Origin: a bacterium SCSIO 12696
Lineage (GTDB): Bacteria; Pseudomonadota; Gammaproteobacteria; Pseudomonadales; Porticoccaceae
Assembly: GCA_024397955.1 (NCBI GenBank)
Contig: CP073744.1
Coordinates: 682,001-746,000 of the forward strand
Length of the DNA: 64,000 nucleotides
Direction of reading: 5' to 3'
Below the pieces are notes generated by a model, which ran no database searches, was not told the origin of the DNA, and saw only the letters and a program-made list of their open reading frames with translations. Below, in pieces: positions 16,592 through 26,948 of this stretch (within the stretch, counting starts at the first letter, position 1; the number at the start of each line of letters is the position of its first letter). The translations under genes and the position numbers were made by a program.

Positions 16592-18427
16592 TCAAAACCC
16601 ATACATCTGCGGCAGCAACCAACTAATGGTTAGCCAAAGGATGACCGTTAACGGCACCCCTACCCGCACAAAGTCCATAAAACTGTAACTACCCGTGTTC
16701 ATGACCAACAAGTTGGTTTGGTAAGCCATGGGTGTGGCAAAGCTCATATTGGCGCCAAACAAAACAGCCAGTACAAATGCCTCTGGCGGCAGGCCCAGTT
16801 GCTGGGCAATGCTGATGGCAATGGGGGTACCGATCACCGCTGCTGCGTTGTTAGACACCACATTGGTGAGTATGGCCATCAGCAATACCAAGCCGGCAAA
16901 CAAACCATGGATAGGCAGGTACGCCGCGATTTTTACAAACCCCGACGCCAACCAATCCGTTGCTCCGGTGGATATCAACGCATTGCCCAAGGCCAAACTC
17001 GCCACCACAATTAAAACTACTTGGGCACTGAGTGCCCGCTGCACATCTCGCCAACTCAAGCAGTTGGCAAACATCATCAGCAAAGCTCCACAGACCGCAC
17101 TGATGGCGATGGGCAAAATACCCAGGGCCGCCACCACAATAACCGCTGCCATAATCCACAGAGCACGGTGAGCGCGGTGGGAGTGTGGCAGCTCCGTAGT
17201 GGCGTCCAGCACCAACAGCTGACCGTTGCGTTTGATCTCTTCGATATTTTCGCCGGGGCCCTGGATCAACAGCACATCCCCAAGGCGCAGCTTAACCTTG
17301 CTGATGCCCTCCGGCATTTCTTCCAGCACCCGACCTTTGCGGTGAATGGCGATTACGGCCACCTGAAAGTTGTGCAGAAATTGCATTTCATTGAGGGTGC
17401 GACGCACCAATGGCGAGCCTCGGTCCACCACCAACTCGGCCATATGCTGATCCGGGTCAGTCAGCGGGTTTTCCTCATCCACCAGCTTGCCCGATGAAAA
17501 CAGCTGGCCACCGAGCAGTGATTCAAACTCTTTCAGCTTTTGCGGGGTGTCCCGAATTAGCAGACGATCACCCGCCCTGACGGTGGCATCCGGCAGAGGG
17601 AATACATAGTTCTGTTTGCTGCGGCGGATACGGGTAATCTGGATATTGCCGTCGGCCTTTTCGATAATCTCCCGTACCGTGCAATCCACACACTGGCTGT
17701 CTTCGGGAATAAACAGGTGGGCAGTAAAAATGCGCGGTGACGAGTCATCCACCAATGCGCCACGAGTGGGCAGCAAGCGCGGGGCAATCAGCCACAGGTA
17801 CAAAACCCCGACTCCCATCATCACCAAACCGGGCACAAAAAAGTCGAACATGCCGATTTCCTTGAGCCCCAAATCCGCGGCCACACTCACCACCAGCAAG
17901 TTGGTTGAGGTGCCAATGGTGGTCAACATGCCACCCAGAATGGTGGCGAAGCTAATGGGCATCAAGGTGCCAGACACCGATGTTTGCGTGCGGTTGGCAA
18001 CGGTAACCAGAATGGGTAACAGCAACACCACAATGGGCGTGTTGTTTACAAAGGCGCTCAATAGCGCTGCCACCACCAGAGCCACAAACAGCGACAGGAA
18101 CGGACTGTAGCCCCACAACTTGGCCAGCACCCGCCCCACGGGCTCCAAAGCACCGGTACGTACCAAGCCATGGCCGACAATCATTAGCGCACAAACCGCG
18201 ATCAAGGCCTGATGGCCAAAGCCGGAGAAAAAGCTGGAGGGGCTTAGGGATTCACCCTCGGGATTGGTATAGGGAAACAGGGTAAAACCGATGGTTAGCA
18301 ACACCACCACAAACAGGCTGGATGTTTCCAACGGGATGCGCTCTCGGGAGAATAAGAACAGCGCCAGTGCAGTCAGGATCAGCGATGCAATCGCATGGGC
18401 ATTAAGGGTACCGGTCACTACATCCAT
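16592..18427 (-). CDS. SLC13-type anion transporter with two RCK_C domains
   Basis: About 611 residues of the SLC13/DASS (CitT-like) permease family. N-terminal and C-terminal membrane halves each carry the conserved SNNAA/NNTP-type hairpin (SAFVNNTPIVVLLLP and NVVSNNAAAVIGTPIA). Between them lie two TrkA-C (RCK_C) domains at about residues 210-400, recognisable by RAGDRLLIRDTPQKL and RLGDVLLIQGPGENI. Family members move sulfate, dicarboxylates or other anions with Na+; the substrate cannot be told. The ATG 18427 is preferred over an in-frame GTG at 18469 because the membrane protein starts there. Confidence 0.82.
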   Translation of the reverse strand: MDVVTGTLNAHAIASLILTALALFLFSRERIPLETSSLFVVVLLTIGFTLFPYTNPEGESLSPSSFFSGFGHQALIAVCALMIVGHGLVRTGALEPVGRVLAKLWGYSPFLSLFVALVVAALLSAFVNNTPIVVLLLPILVTVANRTQTSVSGTLMPISFATILGGMLTTIGTSTNLLVVSVAADLGLKEIGMFDFFVPGLVMMGVGVLYLWLIAPRLLPTRGALVDDSSPRIFTAHLFIPEDSQCVDCTVREIIEKADGNIQITRIRRSKQNYVFPLPDATVRAGDRLLIRDTPQKLKEFESLLGGQLFSSGKLVDEENPLTDPDQHMAELVVDRGSPLVRRTLNEMQFLHNFQVAVIAIHRKGRVLEEMPEGISKVKLRLGDVLLIQGPGENIEEIKRNGQLLVLDATTELPHSHRAHRALWIMAAVIVVAALGILPIAISAVCGALLMMFANCLSWRDVQRALSAQVVLIVVASLALGNALISTGATDWLASGFVKIAAYLPIHGLFAGLVLLMAILTNVVSNNAAAVIGTPIAISIAQQLGLPPEAFVLAVLFGANMSFATPMAYQTNLLVMNTGSYSFMDFVRVGVPLTVILWLTISWLLPQMYGF

Positions 18428-18538
18428 AGGTTTTATTCTTTTTGTGGCCGAAAGCACGCATGCTATCACGTCAAAGCGCGGGACTGAACCGCCACCCGCA
18501 CTTCCATCAGGCCGGTATAAAACCCTGGATGTTGTAAC

Positions 18539-19867
18539 CTAGATTTGCTTGACAAATACCTTGGACTTTCTCTGAAAGTTATACATTTTTTGTTTACTTT
18601 CCGGCAACTTATCGATGGCCTGTTCCACATAGCCCTGGTCCAGAAACCAGTGGGCACTGACGGTGGTGAGCACAAAAATAGAGTCTAATTTTTGTACTTT
18701 GGCCTTTTCTTCAAGCTCCGCAATCAGACGTACCCCACGGTTACCGCCCCGGTAGTCCGGGTGGATCACCAGGCAGGCAATTTCCCCGGTATTGGCGTCC
18801 GGGTAAGGGTACAGCGCACCACAGGCGATAATTACGTCTTCTTTTTTAATCACCGTAAAGCGGTCTATTTCCACTTCAAGCAGCTCTCGGGAACGCTTGA
18901 CCAAAGTGCCCTGCTCTTCCAGTGGAGCGATCAAATCAAGGATACCGCCCACATCGTCAATGGTGGCAGAAGTCAGCTGCTCTTTATGATCTTTGGCAAT
19001 CAGGGTGCCGGCACCGTCCCGGGTAAACAGCTCTTGCAACAATGCGCTGTCGCTTTGGTAAGAGACACAGTGGCACCGTTCCACACCGTTTTCGGCGCAG
19101 TTGGCAATGGCCTGCATCAACAGGCGCTCGATGTATTCGGGCTCATTGCCCAGCAACCGTTTCACCGTTCTCAGGCTACAGCTCTTCACCAGGGCGCCGT
19201 TTTCATCCAACAGGCCGTCGTTTTTGGTGAGCGCAATCAGTTTGTCCGCCTTGAGGGAAACCGCAGTTTGAGTGGCGACGTCCTCCAAAGACAGGTTAAA
19301 CACTTCTCCCGTGGTGGAGTAACCCACCGGAGACAACAACACGATAGAGCCGTAATTGAGCTGGGTATTAATGCCTTCGGTATCGATACGCCGCACCAGG
19401 CCGGTGTATTTGTAATCGACGCCGTCGCGAACGCCCATGGGCTTGGCAATCACAAAGTTGCCGGAATTAACCCGCAGTTGCGAACCGTGCATGGGCGAGT
19501 TGGCTAGTCCCATGGTGAGCATGGCTTCGATATGAATACGCAGGGAACCAGTGGCGTCTTTAACCGCAGCCAGGGTGTCGGCATCGGTGACCCGAATGCT
19601 GTTTTCGATATGCTGCTCGATATCAAGCTGTGTCAGCCGCCGACTGATTTGTGTGCGGGCACCGTGCACCAGCACCAGCTTGACGCCGAGGCTTCTCAGC
19701 AATGAGACGTCGTGAATCACATTGGCAAAGTTAGGGTGCTCCACCGCATCGCCATCAAACATCAACACAAAGGTTTTGCCCCGGTGAGCATTGATGTACG
19801 GCGCGGCGTTCCTAAACCACTTTACCTTGTCCTTGTCGCTGTCATTATTTTCTATCGGGTGAGCCAT
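18539..19867 (-). CDS. argA: N-acetylglutamate synthase (classical ArgA)
   Basis: 442 residues: an N-terminal amino-acid-kinase-like domain (KTFVLMFDGDAVEH, VLVHGARTQI) that binds arginine and is not catalytic, then a GNAT domain from about residue 290 (GEIACLVIHPDYRGGNRGVRLI) that acetylates glutamate, the first step of arginine synthesis. Size and domain order match E. coli ArgA. It is the last gene of the minus-strand arg block. Its upstream gap is almost entirely a 268-bp inverted-repeat element, so the start-site context (AGGAAC before the ATG) lies next to that element. A second acetyltransferase domain is fused to ArgH next door, so acetylglutamate synthesis may be redundant. Confidence 0.93.
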   Translation of the reverse strand: MAHPIENNDSDKDKVKWFRNAAPYINAHRGKTFVLMFDGDAVEHPNFANVIHDVSLLRSLGVKLVLVHGARTQISRRLTQLDIEQHIENSIRVTDADTLAAVKDATGSLRIHIEAMLTMGLANSPMHGSQLRVNSGNFVIAKPMGVRDGVDYKYTGLVRRIDTEGINTQLNYGSIVLLSPVGYSTTGEVFNLSLEDVATQTAVSLKADKLIALTKNDGLLDENGALVKSCSLRTVKRLLGNEPEYIERLLMQAIANCAENGVERCHCVSYQSDSALLQELFTRDGAGTLIAKDHKEQLTSATIDDVGGILDLIAPLEEQGTLVKRSRELLEVEIDRFTVIKKEDVIIACGALYPYPDANTGEIACLVIHPDYRGGNRGVRLIAELEEKAKVQKLDSIFVLTTVSAHWFLDQGYVEQAIDKLPESKQKMYNFQRKSKVFVKQI

Positions 19868-19880
19868 TTGTAATGTTCCT

Positions 19881-20148
19881 AGGGGGTGTTAGCAAGTAAT
19901 AGGTCGCTACTGCTGGAGTTCATTTTTTGTTCCAGCAAGACAGAAGGAGTGTCGTGTAGTCATTCTACATAAGCGACTGATAACACAGCTGGGGCGAAAA
20001 AGGAGCCCAGCCCTTTGGGTTGACCCTGAAAAGGCGCCATCCTGTGTTATTCGTCGCTCATTTGGAATAACCAAACAGCACTCCTCATGCCTTGGCTGAC
20101 GCCTTTTCAGGGGCAACAGTAGTGACTTATTACTTGCTAACACCCCCT
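19881..20148. repeat. 268-bp MITE-like element between argA and argH
   Basis: The ends are inverted repeats of about 20 bp or more: AGGGGGTGTTAGCAAGTAAT at the left and its complement at the right edge (20129-20148), extending imperfectly another 12 bp inward. Smaller hairpins lie inside (for example CTGGAG/TTCCAG near 19912-19935). No transposase; a 78-codon open frame inside is an artefact. It fills the gap 4 bp from the argH stop and 13 bp from the argA start. Confidence 0.85.
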
Positions 20149-20152
20149 CTTA

Positions 20153-22090
20153 TCACGCCGAACGATCGACAATGTACTCCATAGCCACTTCGTCTTCCGG
20201 ATTTTTATAAGGGCTGCGCTCGCTGTCCTCAATAATGTTATCCGCCAACGAACTCTTTTCAATCAGATTAAAGCCGAGGGCAGAGAAATAATCCGGAATG
20301 TAGGTGAGTACGATAATTTCCTGCAATTCCATCTGGTTGGCAAATTCCAGCAGGTACTGTACCAGCGCCCTGCCCTGACCCTGGTTGTGGTATTTTTCAT
20401 CCACCACCACCGAGCGAATTTCCGCCAGGCCTTTCTGGTAAATATACAAAGAGGCACAACCCACCACCTGGCCATCTACTTCCGCGACCACAAAGTTTTG
20501 CACGTCGTGAATAATATTCTCGTAGGTGCGAGGCAGTATCTCGCCTTTTTCGGCCCAAAAATCCACCAGCTGATGAATTTTTTCCACATCGGACATACGC
20601 GCACGGCGAACCGACATAGCAGCCGCTTTTTGCGCATTGAGGCGCTGTTTTACCTGCATCAATGCCACATTGATCTGCTGCTTGCCCGGCGCACCGGCTA
20701 CCTGTTCGTTGAGAATATCTTCTTTGCCCGCCTGAATATTGGCAATCGCCTGCTCCACTTGAGCTCTGGAGGTGCCACCCAATGCCTCTCTCTTATCGAG
20801 AGTGGATTCAATAGACAGGTGCTGATACACATCCTGCTCTATTTTTTCGCTGAAGCTTTGCAGTTGGGTCAGTGTTAAATCTTCCAATGGGCACCCTTTT
20901 TCAATGGCTGCCAGCACCACTTCACCGACAATATGGTGAGCCTCACGGAAAGGAATATCCTTACCCACCAAATAGTCTGCCAGCTCGGTGGCATTTGCGT
21001 AGCCCTGCTGGGCAGCAGCCAGGGTGCGGGAGCGGTTCACTTTCAAACCATCCGCCACTAGTACCGCCATTTCCATGCATTCCAGCCAGGTATCCAGGGC
21101 GTCAAACAGGCCTTCTTTGTCTTCCTGCATATCTTTGTTATAGGCCAGCGCCAGGGCTTTCATGGTGGTCAGCATCGCCGTCAGGGAACCAAACACGCGT
21201 CCGGCTTTGCCGCGTATCAATTCGCAGGCATCCGGGTTTTTCTTTTGCGGCATCAGCGACGAGCCTGAGCTCACCAGGTCGCTCATCTCCACAAAGCCCG
21301 CTTCGCCGGAATTGTAGAAAATCAGATCTTCTGCAAAGCGAGACAAGTGCATCATCGAAATACTGGCCGCACCCAACAGTTCAACCACATGGTCGCGGTC
21401 GGATACCGCATCCAGGCTGTTCATGGTGGCAGCTCGAAAGCCCAGGTTGTGGGCCAGGGATTTACGATCAATGGGATAAGCGGTACCGGCCAATGCACCG
21501 GAACCCAAGGGCGACACATCCAAGCGGTAGAGTGCGTCTTTCAGGCGACCAATATCCCGATTAAACATTTCGACGTAAGCGAGGCACCAATGGCCAAAAG
21601 TCACTGGCTGAGCCCGTTGCAGGTGGGTATAACCGGGCAGTACGGTGCCCTTTTCCCGCTCGGCCAGGTTCATCATCGCCTGTTGCAGGTTAACCAAAGC
21701 GAACAACAAGTCGCCACCGGTTTCCTTACACCATAGTTTGAGGTCAGTAGCTACCTGATCATTGCGGCTGCGCCCGGTGTGCAGTTTTTTGCCCAAATCG
21801 CCGGTTTTTTCAATCAGTTGGATTTCCACCCAGCTGTGAATGTCTTCCGCGTCCGACGCCAAAATTTGCTTGGGGTTTTGCTCAACGGATTCTTTCAGCT
21901 CAGTCAGAGCACCCTGCAAGCGCGCCAGCTCGTCATCAGACAGCACGCCCACCTGATGAATGGCTTGCGCCCAGGCAATGGAGCCGACGATGTCCTGCAC
22001 TGCCATGCGGTAATCCACCGGCAGGGAATCGTTGAATTTTTTAAACTGCACACTGGCCTGTTCTTTAAAACGGCCGCCCCATAATGCCAT
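20153..22090 (-). CDS. argH: Argininosuccinate lyase fused to GNAT acetyltransferase (ArgH-A)
   Basis: 645 residues. Residues 1 to about 465 are argininosuccinate lyase with the family signature [12 protein letters not shown] and TGRSRNDQ. From residue 492 a complete GNAT domain begins ([10 protein letters not shown]...), with acetyl-CoA loop NQGQGRA. Such ArgH(A) fusions are known from Vibrio, Moritella and other marine gammaproteobacteria, where the GNAT part supplies N-acetylglutamate synthase activity. Here a classical argA is also present, immediately downstream. The lyase makes arginine and fumarate from argininosuccinate. Confidence 0.93.
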   Translation of the reverse strand: MALWGGRFKEQASVQFKKFNDSLPVDYRMAVQDIVGSIAWAQAIHQVGVLSDDELARLQGALTELKESVEQNPKQILASDAEDIHSWVEIQLIEKTGDLGKKLHTGRSRNDQVATDLKLWCKETGGDLLFALVNLQQAMMNLAEREKGTVLPGYTHLQRAQPVTFGHWCLAYVEMFNRDIGRLKDALYRLDVSPLGSGALAGTAYPIDRKSLAHNLGFRAATMNSLDAVSDRDHVVELLGAASISMMHLSRFAEDLIFYNSGEAGFVEMSDLVSSGSSLMPQKKNPDACELIRGKAGRVFGSLTAMLTTMKALALAYNKDMQEDKEGLFDALDTWLECMEMAVLVADGLKVNRSRTLAAAQQGYANATELADYLVGKDIPFREAHHIVGEVVLAAIEKGCPLEDLTLTQLQSFSEKIEQDVYQHLSIESTLDKREALGGTSRAQVEQAIANIQAGKEDILNEQVAGAPGKQQINVALMQVKQRLNAQKAAAMSVRRARMSDVEKIHQLVDFWAEKGEILPRTYENIIHDVQNFVVAEVDGQVVGCASLYIYQKGLAEIRSVVVDEKYHNQGQGRALVQYLLEFANQMELQEIIVLTYIPDYFSALGFNLIEKSSLADNIIEDSERSPYKNPEDEVAMEYIVDRSA

Positions 22091-22119
22091 GGTGTTTCTC
22101 CAAAATTTTCTATTTACCG

Positions 22120-22203
22120 GTCATTGCGAGGAGCCTGAAGGGCAACGCGGCAATCTCCTGCGCACAACGTGTCAGGAGATTGCTTCGCTTCGCTCGCAAT
22201 GAC
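22120..22203. repeat. 84-bp palindromic repeat upstream of argH
   Basis: Outer arms GTCATTGCGAG and CTCGCAATGAC are exact complements; inner arms GCAATCTCCTG and CAGGAGATTGC form a second stem. This style (CATTGCGAGGAGC) is a widespread bacterial intergenic repeat. It fills most of the argG-argH gap. Confidence 0.85.
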
Positions 22204-22217
22204 GTGCCCTAACTGCC

Positions 22218-23420
22218 TTACTCGCCGCCCATCGCCTTAATACGGCTGGACAGAGAGAACAAACGAATAAAGCCCTCTGCGTGAGACTGGTCGTACACAT
22301 CGTCTTCACCGAAGGTAGCAAAAGACTCCCGGTAAAGGCTGTTGGGCGATTTTTTCTGGATCGCCGTTACCTGGCCCTTGTACAGCTTCAGTACCACTGT
22401 GCCAGTAGCGTCTTCGTTCAGCGCTTCCGCCGCTGCATACAGAGAGTCTTTCAGAGGCGTGAACCAACGACCATCGTATACCAAGTGAGCAAACTGCTCT
22501 GCCACGGTGGTTTTCCAGCTGCGGCAGGTTTTATCCAAAATCAGCTCATCAATGGCGCGCAGAGCACTCATCAACAAGGTGCCCCCCGGGGTTTCGTAGC
22601 AGCCGCGAGATTTCATGCCCACCAGGCGGTTCTCGACAATATCAATACGGCCAACCCCGTTGCGGGCGCCCTTTTCATTCAGGCTTTCCAACACCTGGTA
22701 AGGGGTCATAGCCACACCATCGACGGCAGTTACCCGGCCTTTCTCAATATCCAGTGTCACCAGCTCTGGCTGGTCTGGCGCCTGCTCTGGAGAAACCGTC
22801 ATGGTCCATACCGCGTCGCTAGGTGCATTCCATGGCTCTTCCAACTCGCCGCCTTCATGGGAGATATGCAGAGCATTAGCGTCGCGGCTGTAAATTTTGG
22901 TCAGCGAAGCACTGCAGGGAATGTTGCGCTCTGCCAGGTAATCCAACAGGCTTTCACGGGAGGTCAGATCCCACTCACGCCACGGGGCGATCACTTGCAG
23001 GTCTGGCGCCAAAGCCGCAAAGCAGGACTCGAAACGCACCTGGTCGTTACCTTTACCGGTACAGCCGTGGGACAGCGCATCAGCACCAACTTTGCGGGCC
23101 ACTTCTACCTGGGCCTTGGCAATAATTGGACGAGCGATACTGGTGCCCAACAGGTAATCGCTTTCGTAGATAGCGCCAGTTTGGAAAGTTGGGTATACAT
23201 AGTCCGCCACAAACTCGTCTTTTAAATCGACGATGTAGCAGCTGCTGGCGCCAGAGGCGATGGCCTTTTCTTCCAGGCCTTCCAGCTCTTCGTCTCCCTG
23301 CCCTACGTTAGCGGCAAAAGCCACCACTTCACAGCCGTAGTTCTCTTTCAGCCAGGGGATAATGGCGGAGGTGTCCAGACCACCGGAATAGGCCAATACG
23401 ACTTTTTTTACAGACTTCAT
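22218..23420 (-). CDS. argG: Argininosuccinate synthase
   Basis: 400 residues, usual length for the short ArgG class. The ATP-pyrophosphatase P-loop [10 protein letters not shown] lies near the N-terminus, and [13 protein letters not shown] and citrulline/aspartate-binding segments (TSIARPI) are present. It joins citrulline and aspartate using ATP, the step before ArgH. The gap to argH carries an 84-bp palindrome and the gap to argB a 158-bp element, so operon transcription would read through both. Confidence 0.96.
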   Translation of the reverse strand: MKSVKKVVLAYSGGLDTSAIIPWLKENYGCEVVAFAANVGQGDEELEGLEEKAIASGASSCYIVDLKDEFVADYVYPTFQTGAIYESDYLLGTSIARPIIAKAQVEVARKVGADALSHGCTGKGNDQVRFESCFAALAPDLQVIAPWREWDLTSRESLLDYLAERNIPCSASLTKIYSRDANALHISHEGGELEEPWNAPSDAVWTMTVSPEQAPDQPELVTLDIEKGRVTAVDGVAMTPYQVLESLNEKGARNGVGRIDIVENRLVGMKSRGCYETPGGTLLMSALRAIDELILDKTCRSWKTTVAEQFAHLVYDGRWFTPLKDSLYAAAEALNEDATGTVVLKLYKGQVTAIQKKSPNSLYRESFATFGEDDVYDQSHAEGFIRLFSLSSRIKAMGGE

Positions 23421-23454
23421 GGTTAATCCTCAAATTTTTTAAAAACGTGCCTAA

Positions 23455-23612
23455 GGGCACCTCTAAAAATAGTGATATTTTTGCGAGAGCAAGGCGGCGT
23501 CGCACGGAGAGCCGCAGTGTATACAGAGATACATGAGGACTCGCCTTCCCATAAACAAACAGGGACGCCAACACAGCTATCGCAGAAATAGTGCATTTTT
23601 AGAGATGCACTC
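23455..23612. repeat. Dispersed terminal-inverted-repeat element, copy 2
   Basis: Starts GGGCACCTCTAAAAATAGTG and ends ATTTTTAGAGATGCACTC. Read on the minus strand it aligns along its length with the element at 7210-7349, except for an extra segment near 23541-23570. Its right end overlaps the last bases of the argB stop codon. Confidence 0.8.
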
Positions 23613-24384
23613 AGCTAATTTCAGTGCCAACTGGCTTCCCTTCACACCACTGCACAATGGTTTCCGGGCGTTGCCAGGAAGCAATTAATACTTTGCCGCC
23701 GGTGGCTCTTGCGGCCGCCAGAGCAGCGCGAACTTTGACCGCCATACCATCGATAATCACACCATCGGCAATCAGGCGCTCTATGTCTGTTTCGTCCAGT
23801 TTGGCAATGGGCTGACGGTCACCGTCCAGCACAGCGGGAACATCGCTCAGTAACAGCAAATCCCCATGCAATGCCTTGGCGATGGCCACTGCCGCATCGT
23901 CTGCATTGACATTGAGTAACGCTCCCTGCTTATCGCAGGCGATGCTGCACACCAACGGCCTGAATCCTGCTGAAAGCAGTTGTTGCAGTGGTTCTGCATC
24001 GGTTTGGTCAACCTGGCCTACTTGCCCCAGATCATCTGCCAAAACAGAGGCTTCGCAACCCGCATCCACCAGGCTGAGGCCAATGGCACTAACACCACTG
24101 CGCACACCTTGGGATACCAACTCCGTGTTCGCACAACCGGCCAGGGCACCGGTGATAAATGGCATTTGCTCCGCAGGGCTTACTCGCAGGCCGCGATTGC
24201 GCTGCACCTCAAAACCCAGCTTCTGCAACCACTGATCGACCAGCGCGCCACCACCGTGTACCAATACCCAGGGGCGTTGCAGCTGCGCCAGCTCGGCAAA
24301 AAACGCCTGTTGGGCCTGGGGGTGGTTTAACAGCGCACCGCCCACTTTAATCACTAACGGCTTGTCCATGGCTGGCTGACTCAC
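23611..24384 (-). CDS. argB: Acetylglutamate kinase
   Basis: 257 residues of the amino-acid-kinase fold: KVGGALL at the N-terminus, the substrate loop VLVHGGGALVD, the NVNADDAAVAIA segment and the IDGMAVKVRAALAA ending near the ATP site. This short E. coli-like form lacks the N-terminal helix of arginine-inhibited kinases, so it is probably not the feedback point. Its ATG overlaps the argC stop (ATGA). The gene stops exactly where the 158-bp repeat begins. Confidence 0.93.
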   Translation of the reverse strand: MSQPAMDKPLVIKVGGALLNHPQAQQAFFAELAQLQRPWVLVHGGGALVDQWLQKLGFEVQRNRGLRVSPAEQMPFITGALAGCANTELVSQGVRSGVSAIGLSLVDAGCEASVLADDLGQVGQVDQTDAEPLQQLLSAGFRPLVCSIACDKQGALLNVNADDAAVAIAKALHGDLLLLSDVPAVLDGDRQPIAKLDETDIERLIADGVIIDGMAVKVRAALAAARATGGKVLIASWQRPETIVQWCEGKPVGTEIS

Positions 24385-25418
24385 TCGCCTTTACTCGCCG
24401 GCAGCATGCCGGTTTCTGAAGGCCAGCCAAAATGCAGGTTGACGCATTGCAGTGCCTGCCCGGCCGCGCCTTTCACCAAGTTATCGATGGCGGACACCAA
24501 AATGACCTGGTTGCCCTGGGTATAGACGCCAAGGTCGCAAAACGGTGTTTTTTCCACCGCTTGAATAGCCGGTGTCGGCGTATGGCAAAGGCGAACCAAT
24601 GGCGCATTGCTGTAGGTGCTGTCAAAGTGACCCCGCAAAGCCTGCTGATCCACAGCTTGTTCAAAAGCCACATTAATGGTCGCCAGAATGCCCCGCTTAA
24701 AGGCACCCAGATGAGGGGTAAACACCACCTCTGTGCCCACACCCTGAACAATTTCCGGGGTGTGGCGGTGGCTGAAAATGCCATAGGGGTGCAAGCTGAC
24801 CTCGCAAAAGTGCGAACCTGTTTTGGCTTTGCGGCCAGCACCGCTAACGCCACTGACAGCGTTAATCACCGGTGGCTGGCTCAGAGTGTTTCCCTGTTGC
24901 TCGGCAAACGCCAACAGCGGCTTCAGCGCCAGCTGTGCAGCGGTTGGGTAACAACCGGGCACTGCCACCACCTGGGCACTGGCAATGGCCTCTGCATTCC
25001 ACTCAGCCAAACCGTAAGCGGCACTTTGCAGCAAATCCGGGCGGGGGTGGGCAAAACCGTAGTAGCGCTCGTAGAGCGACGGGTCTTTAAGGCGGTAACC
25101 ACCGGAAAGGTCGAAAATAGCCACGCCGCTATCGACAATCTTGCCGATAATGTTGGCACTGACTTCGTGCTCGGTGGCCAGTACCACGCCATCCACCTCT
25201 GTGGTCAGGCGGGCGATGTTCTCGTCCGTACTGGCCTCCAGTGGGGGCAAACCCAAGTGCGCCAGTTCCGCACAGAACTGACCAATGGTTTGCCCCAGGT
25301 AAACGCTTTGCGGGGACACCAGCAACGCGGTAATTTGCAGGTTGGGGTGATGGCTGACCCAACGACAGAACTCAAGGCCAGCGTAACCACTGGCACCAAT
25401 CAGGGCTAATTTTTTCAC
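24381..25418 (-). CDS. argC: N-acetyl-gamma-glutamyl-phosphate reductase
   Basis: 345 residues: a Rossmann start KKLALIGASGYAGLEFCRW, the catalytic cysteine in VPGCYPTAAQL, and the HRHTPEI segment typical of ArgC. It reduces acetylglutamyl phosphate with NADPH, the step after ArgB, with which it overlaps by 4 nt. First gene of the minus-strand arg block; divergent from argE across a 274-bp gap. Confidence 0.95.
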   Translation of the reverse strand: MKKLALIGASGYAGLEFCRWVSHHPNLQITALLVSPQSVYLGQTIGQFCAELAHLGLPPLEASTDENIARLTTEVDGVVLATEHEVSANIIGKIVDSGVAIFDLSGGYRLKDPSLYERYYGFAHPRPDLLQSAAYGLAEWNAEAIASAQVVAVPGCYPTAAQLALKPLLAFAEQQGNTLSQPPVINAVSGVSGAGRKAKTGSHFCEVSLHPYGIFSHRHTPEIVQGVGTEVVFTPHLGAFKRGILATINVAFEQAVDQQALRGHFDSTYSNAPLVRLCHTPTPAIQAVEKTPFCDLGVYTQGNQVILVSAIDNLVKGAAGQALQCVNLHFGWPSETGMLPASKGE

Positions 25419-25692
25419 AGTCGCCTCATTAGCGAATAAACAAATTTCGGTAGGCTGTACGAAACAGCAGAAAGAACCGCAGGCATTTTACTGAATTTTC
25501 AGTCAGCAGGCGCGGCAAATGGCGGCTTCAACGTCGTCGAATGGCCGGAAGAAGTGGTGCTTTGTTGATGCCGTTGAGCATGCAAAATATCATGGCGTTA
25601 AAGCGGATAGCAAAATGATGCGCGAAGATACCGTTTTAGCGGCTTTTATGCAATAGTCACAGTCGTTTACGGCCCACAATAAGGCGAGCGTA
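25419..25692. other. argC-argE divergent gap with a possible 45-codon ORF
   Basis: Probably holds both arg promoters. A dyad ACTGAA-tt-TTCAGT lies near 25491-25504 but lacks ArgR-box spacing. On the plus strand an ATG at 25519 opens 45 codons to a TAG at 25654-25656, with a fairly protein-like composition (WCFVDAVEHAKYHGVKADSK) but no ribosome-binding site. It may be a small gene or the remains of one. Confidence 0.3.
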
Positions 25693-26835
25693 ATGGCGTT
25701 TATTGAACACTACAAAACTCTGATTGCTAGCCCCAGCATTTCCAGTAACAGCCCTCGCTGGGACCACTCCAACAAGGGGGTGATCGAGCACTTGGAAAGC
25801 TGGCTCAATGATCGGGGATTTACGGTAGAAATTACCGAGCTGGAATCGGCTCCGGGCAAGTTCAATTTGGTGGCCACCTACGGTGCCAACAGCGGCGACG
25901 GCGGGCTGTTACTGGCAGGCCACACCGACACCGTGCCCTACGACGACAGCCGTTGGAACTTCGACCCATTCGCCCTGACCGAAGCCGATAACAAACTCTA
26001 CGGTTTGGGCAGTATCGATATGAAGGGCTTTTTCGCCTTTGCCATCGAAGCTATCGATGGGTTAGAGCTGGACAAGCTGCAGAAACCTTTACGTATTCTG
26101 GCCACCGCCGACGAAGAGACCACCATGGCCGGTGCCCGGCAACTGGCAGCTCAAAAAGCCATACGCCCGGAATACGCCATTATTGGTGAACCCACATCCA
26201 TGCAGGCGGTGTATTGCCACAAAGGTCACCTTTCTGAGCGCATTGTCGTCACCGGCCGCAGCGGCCATAGCTCCAATCCAGAATATGGCCTTAACGCGCT
26301 GGAAATCATGCACCAAGTGATAGCCAACCTGCTAAAAACACAGCAGCAGTTGAAGGAGCGTTATCAGCAGCCCGCCTTCGACGTCCCCTACCCCACCTTA
26401 AACCTTGGGCACATTCATGGCGGCGACAACCCCAACCGCATCTGCGGTTGCTGCGAACTGCAACTGGATGTGCGACCCATGCCGGGAATGAGCGTTACCG
26501 ATGTTTACCAATTATTGGACGATGCTGTGGCACCGATCAAACAACGATACCCGGGGGCTGTGGAACTCAGTCATATGCACGGTGCTACACCAGCTTTTGC
26601 AGGAAGCACCGACAGCAGCCTGGTGAAATTGGCAGAAAAAGTATCCGGCCAACCCGCCATAGCCGTGAACTATTGCACTGAAGCCCCCTTCATCAGCGAG
26701 CTGGGCTGCGAAACCATTGTGATGGGGCCAGGTTCTATTGCCCAGGCACACCAACCGGATGAGTATCTGGATATGAGCGAAATTAAACCGACGGTGGAAA
26801 AGTTAAGGTCGTTGATTACGGAGATTTGTGGTTGA
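25693..26835 (+). CDS. argE: Acetylornithine deacetylase
   Basis: 380-residue M20-family metallohydrolase that removes the acetyl group from N-acetylornithine. Metal ligands are visible: AGHTDTVP (His, with the catalytic Asp), SIDMKG (bridging Asp), ADEETTMAG (catalytic Glu and ligand) and the late His in [11 protein letters not shown]. Length and motifs fit ArgE rather than succinyl-diaminopimelate desuccinylase. It confirms the linear, non-recycling arginine route, in which acetylglutamate synthase is a dedicated entry step. argD and argF are not in the window. Confidence 0.92.
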   Translation: MAFIEHYKTLIASPSISSNSPRWDHSNKGVIEHLESWLNDRGFTVEITELESAPGKFNLVATYGANSGDGGLLLAGHTDTVPYDDSRWNFDPFALTEADNKLYGLGSIDMKGFFAFAIEAIDGLELDKLQKPLRILATADEETTMAGARQLAAQKAIRPEYAIIGEPTSMQAVYCHKGHLSERIVVTGRSGHSSNPEYGLNALEIMHQVIANLLKTQQQLKERYQQPAFDVPYPTLNLGHIHGGDNPNRICGCCELQLDVRPMPGMSVTDVYQLLDDAVAPIKQRYPGAVELSHMHGATPAFAGSTDSSLVKLAEKVSGQPAIAVNYCTEAPFISELGCETIVMGPGSIAQAHQPDEYLDMSEIKPTVEKLRSLITEICG

Positions 26836-26948
26836 ACCGGTGCCATTGTTCAATACCAATTTCCAAGCATACTGCTATGAGGACACAGAGAAGAGCGCCA
26901 AAGAGCCAGCTTCTTCTTATGCTTTGAAAGAATACAAATGGAGCCTCC

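Noticed and set aside
19907..20143. 78-codon minus-strand frame between argA and argH
   Set aside because: It lies entirely in the 268-bp inverted-repeat element, has no ribosome-binding site and low-complexity composition.
25491..25504. ACTGAA-tt-TTCAGT as an ArgR operator
   Set aside because: The arms are too close together; ARG boxes need TGAAT-N4-ATTCA-type spacing. Kept only as an unexplained dyad.
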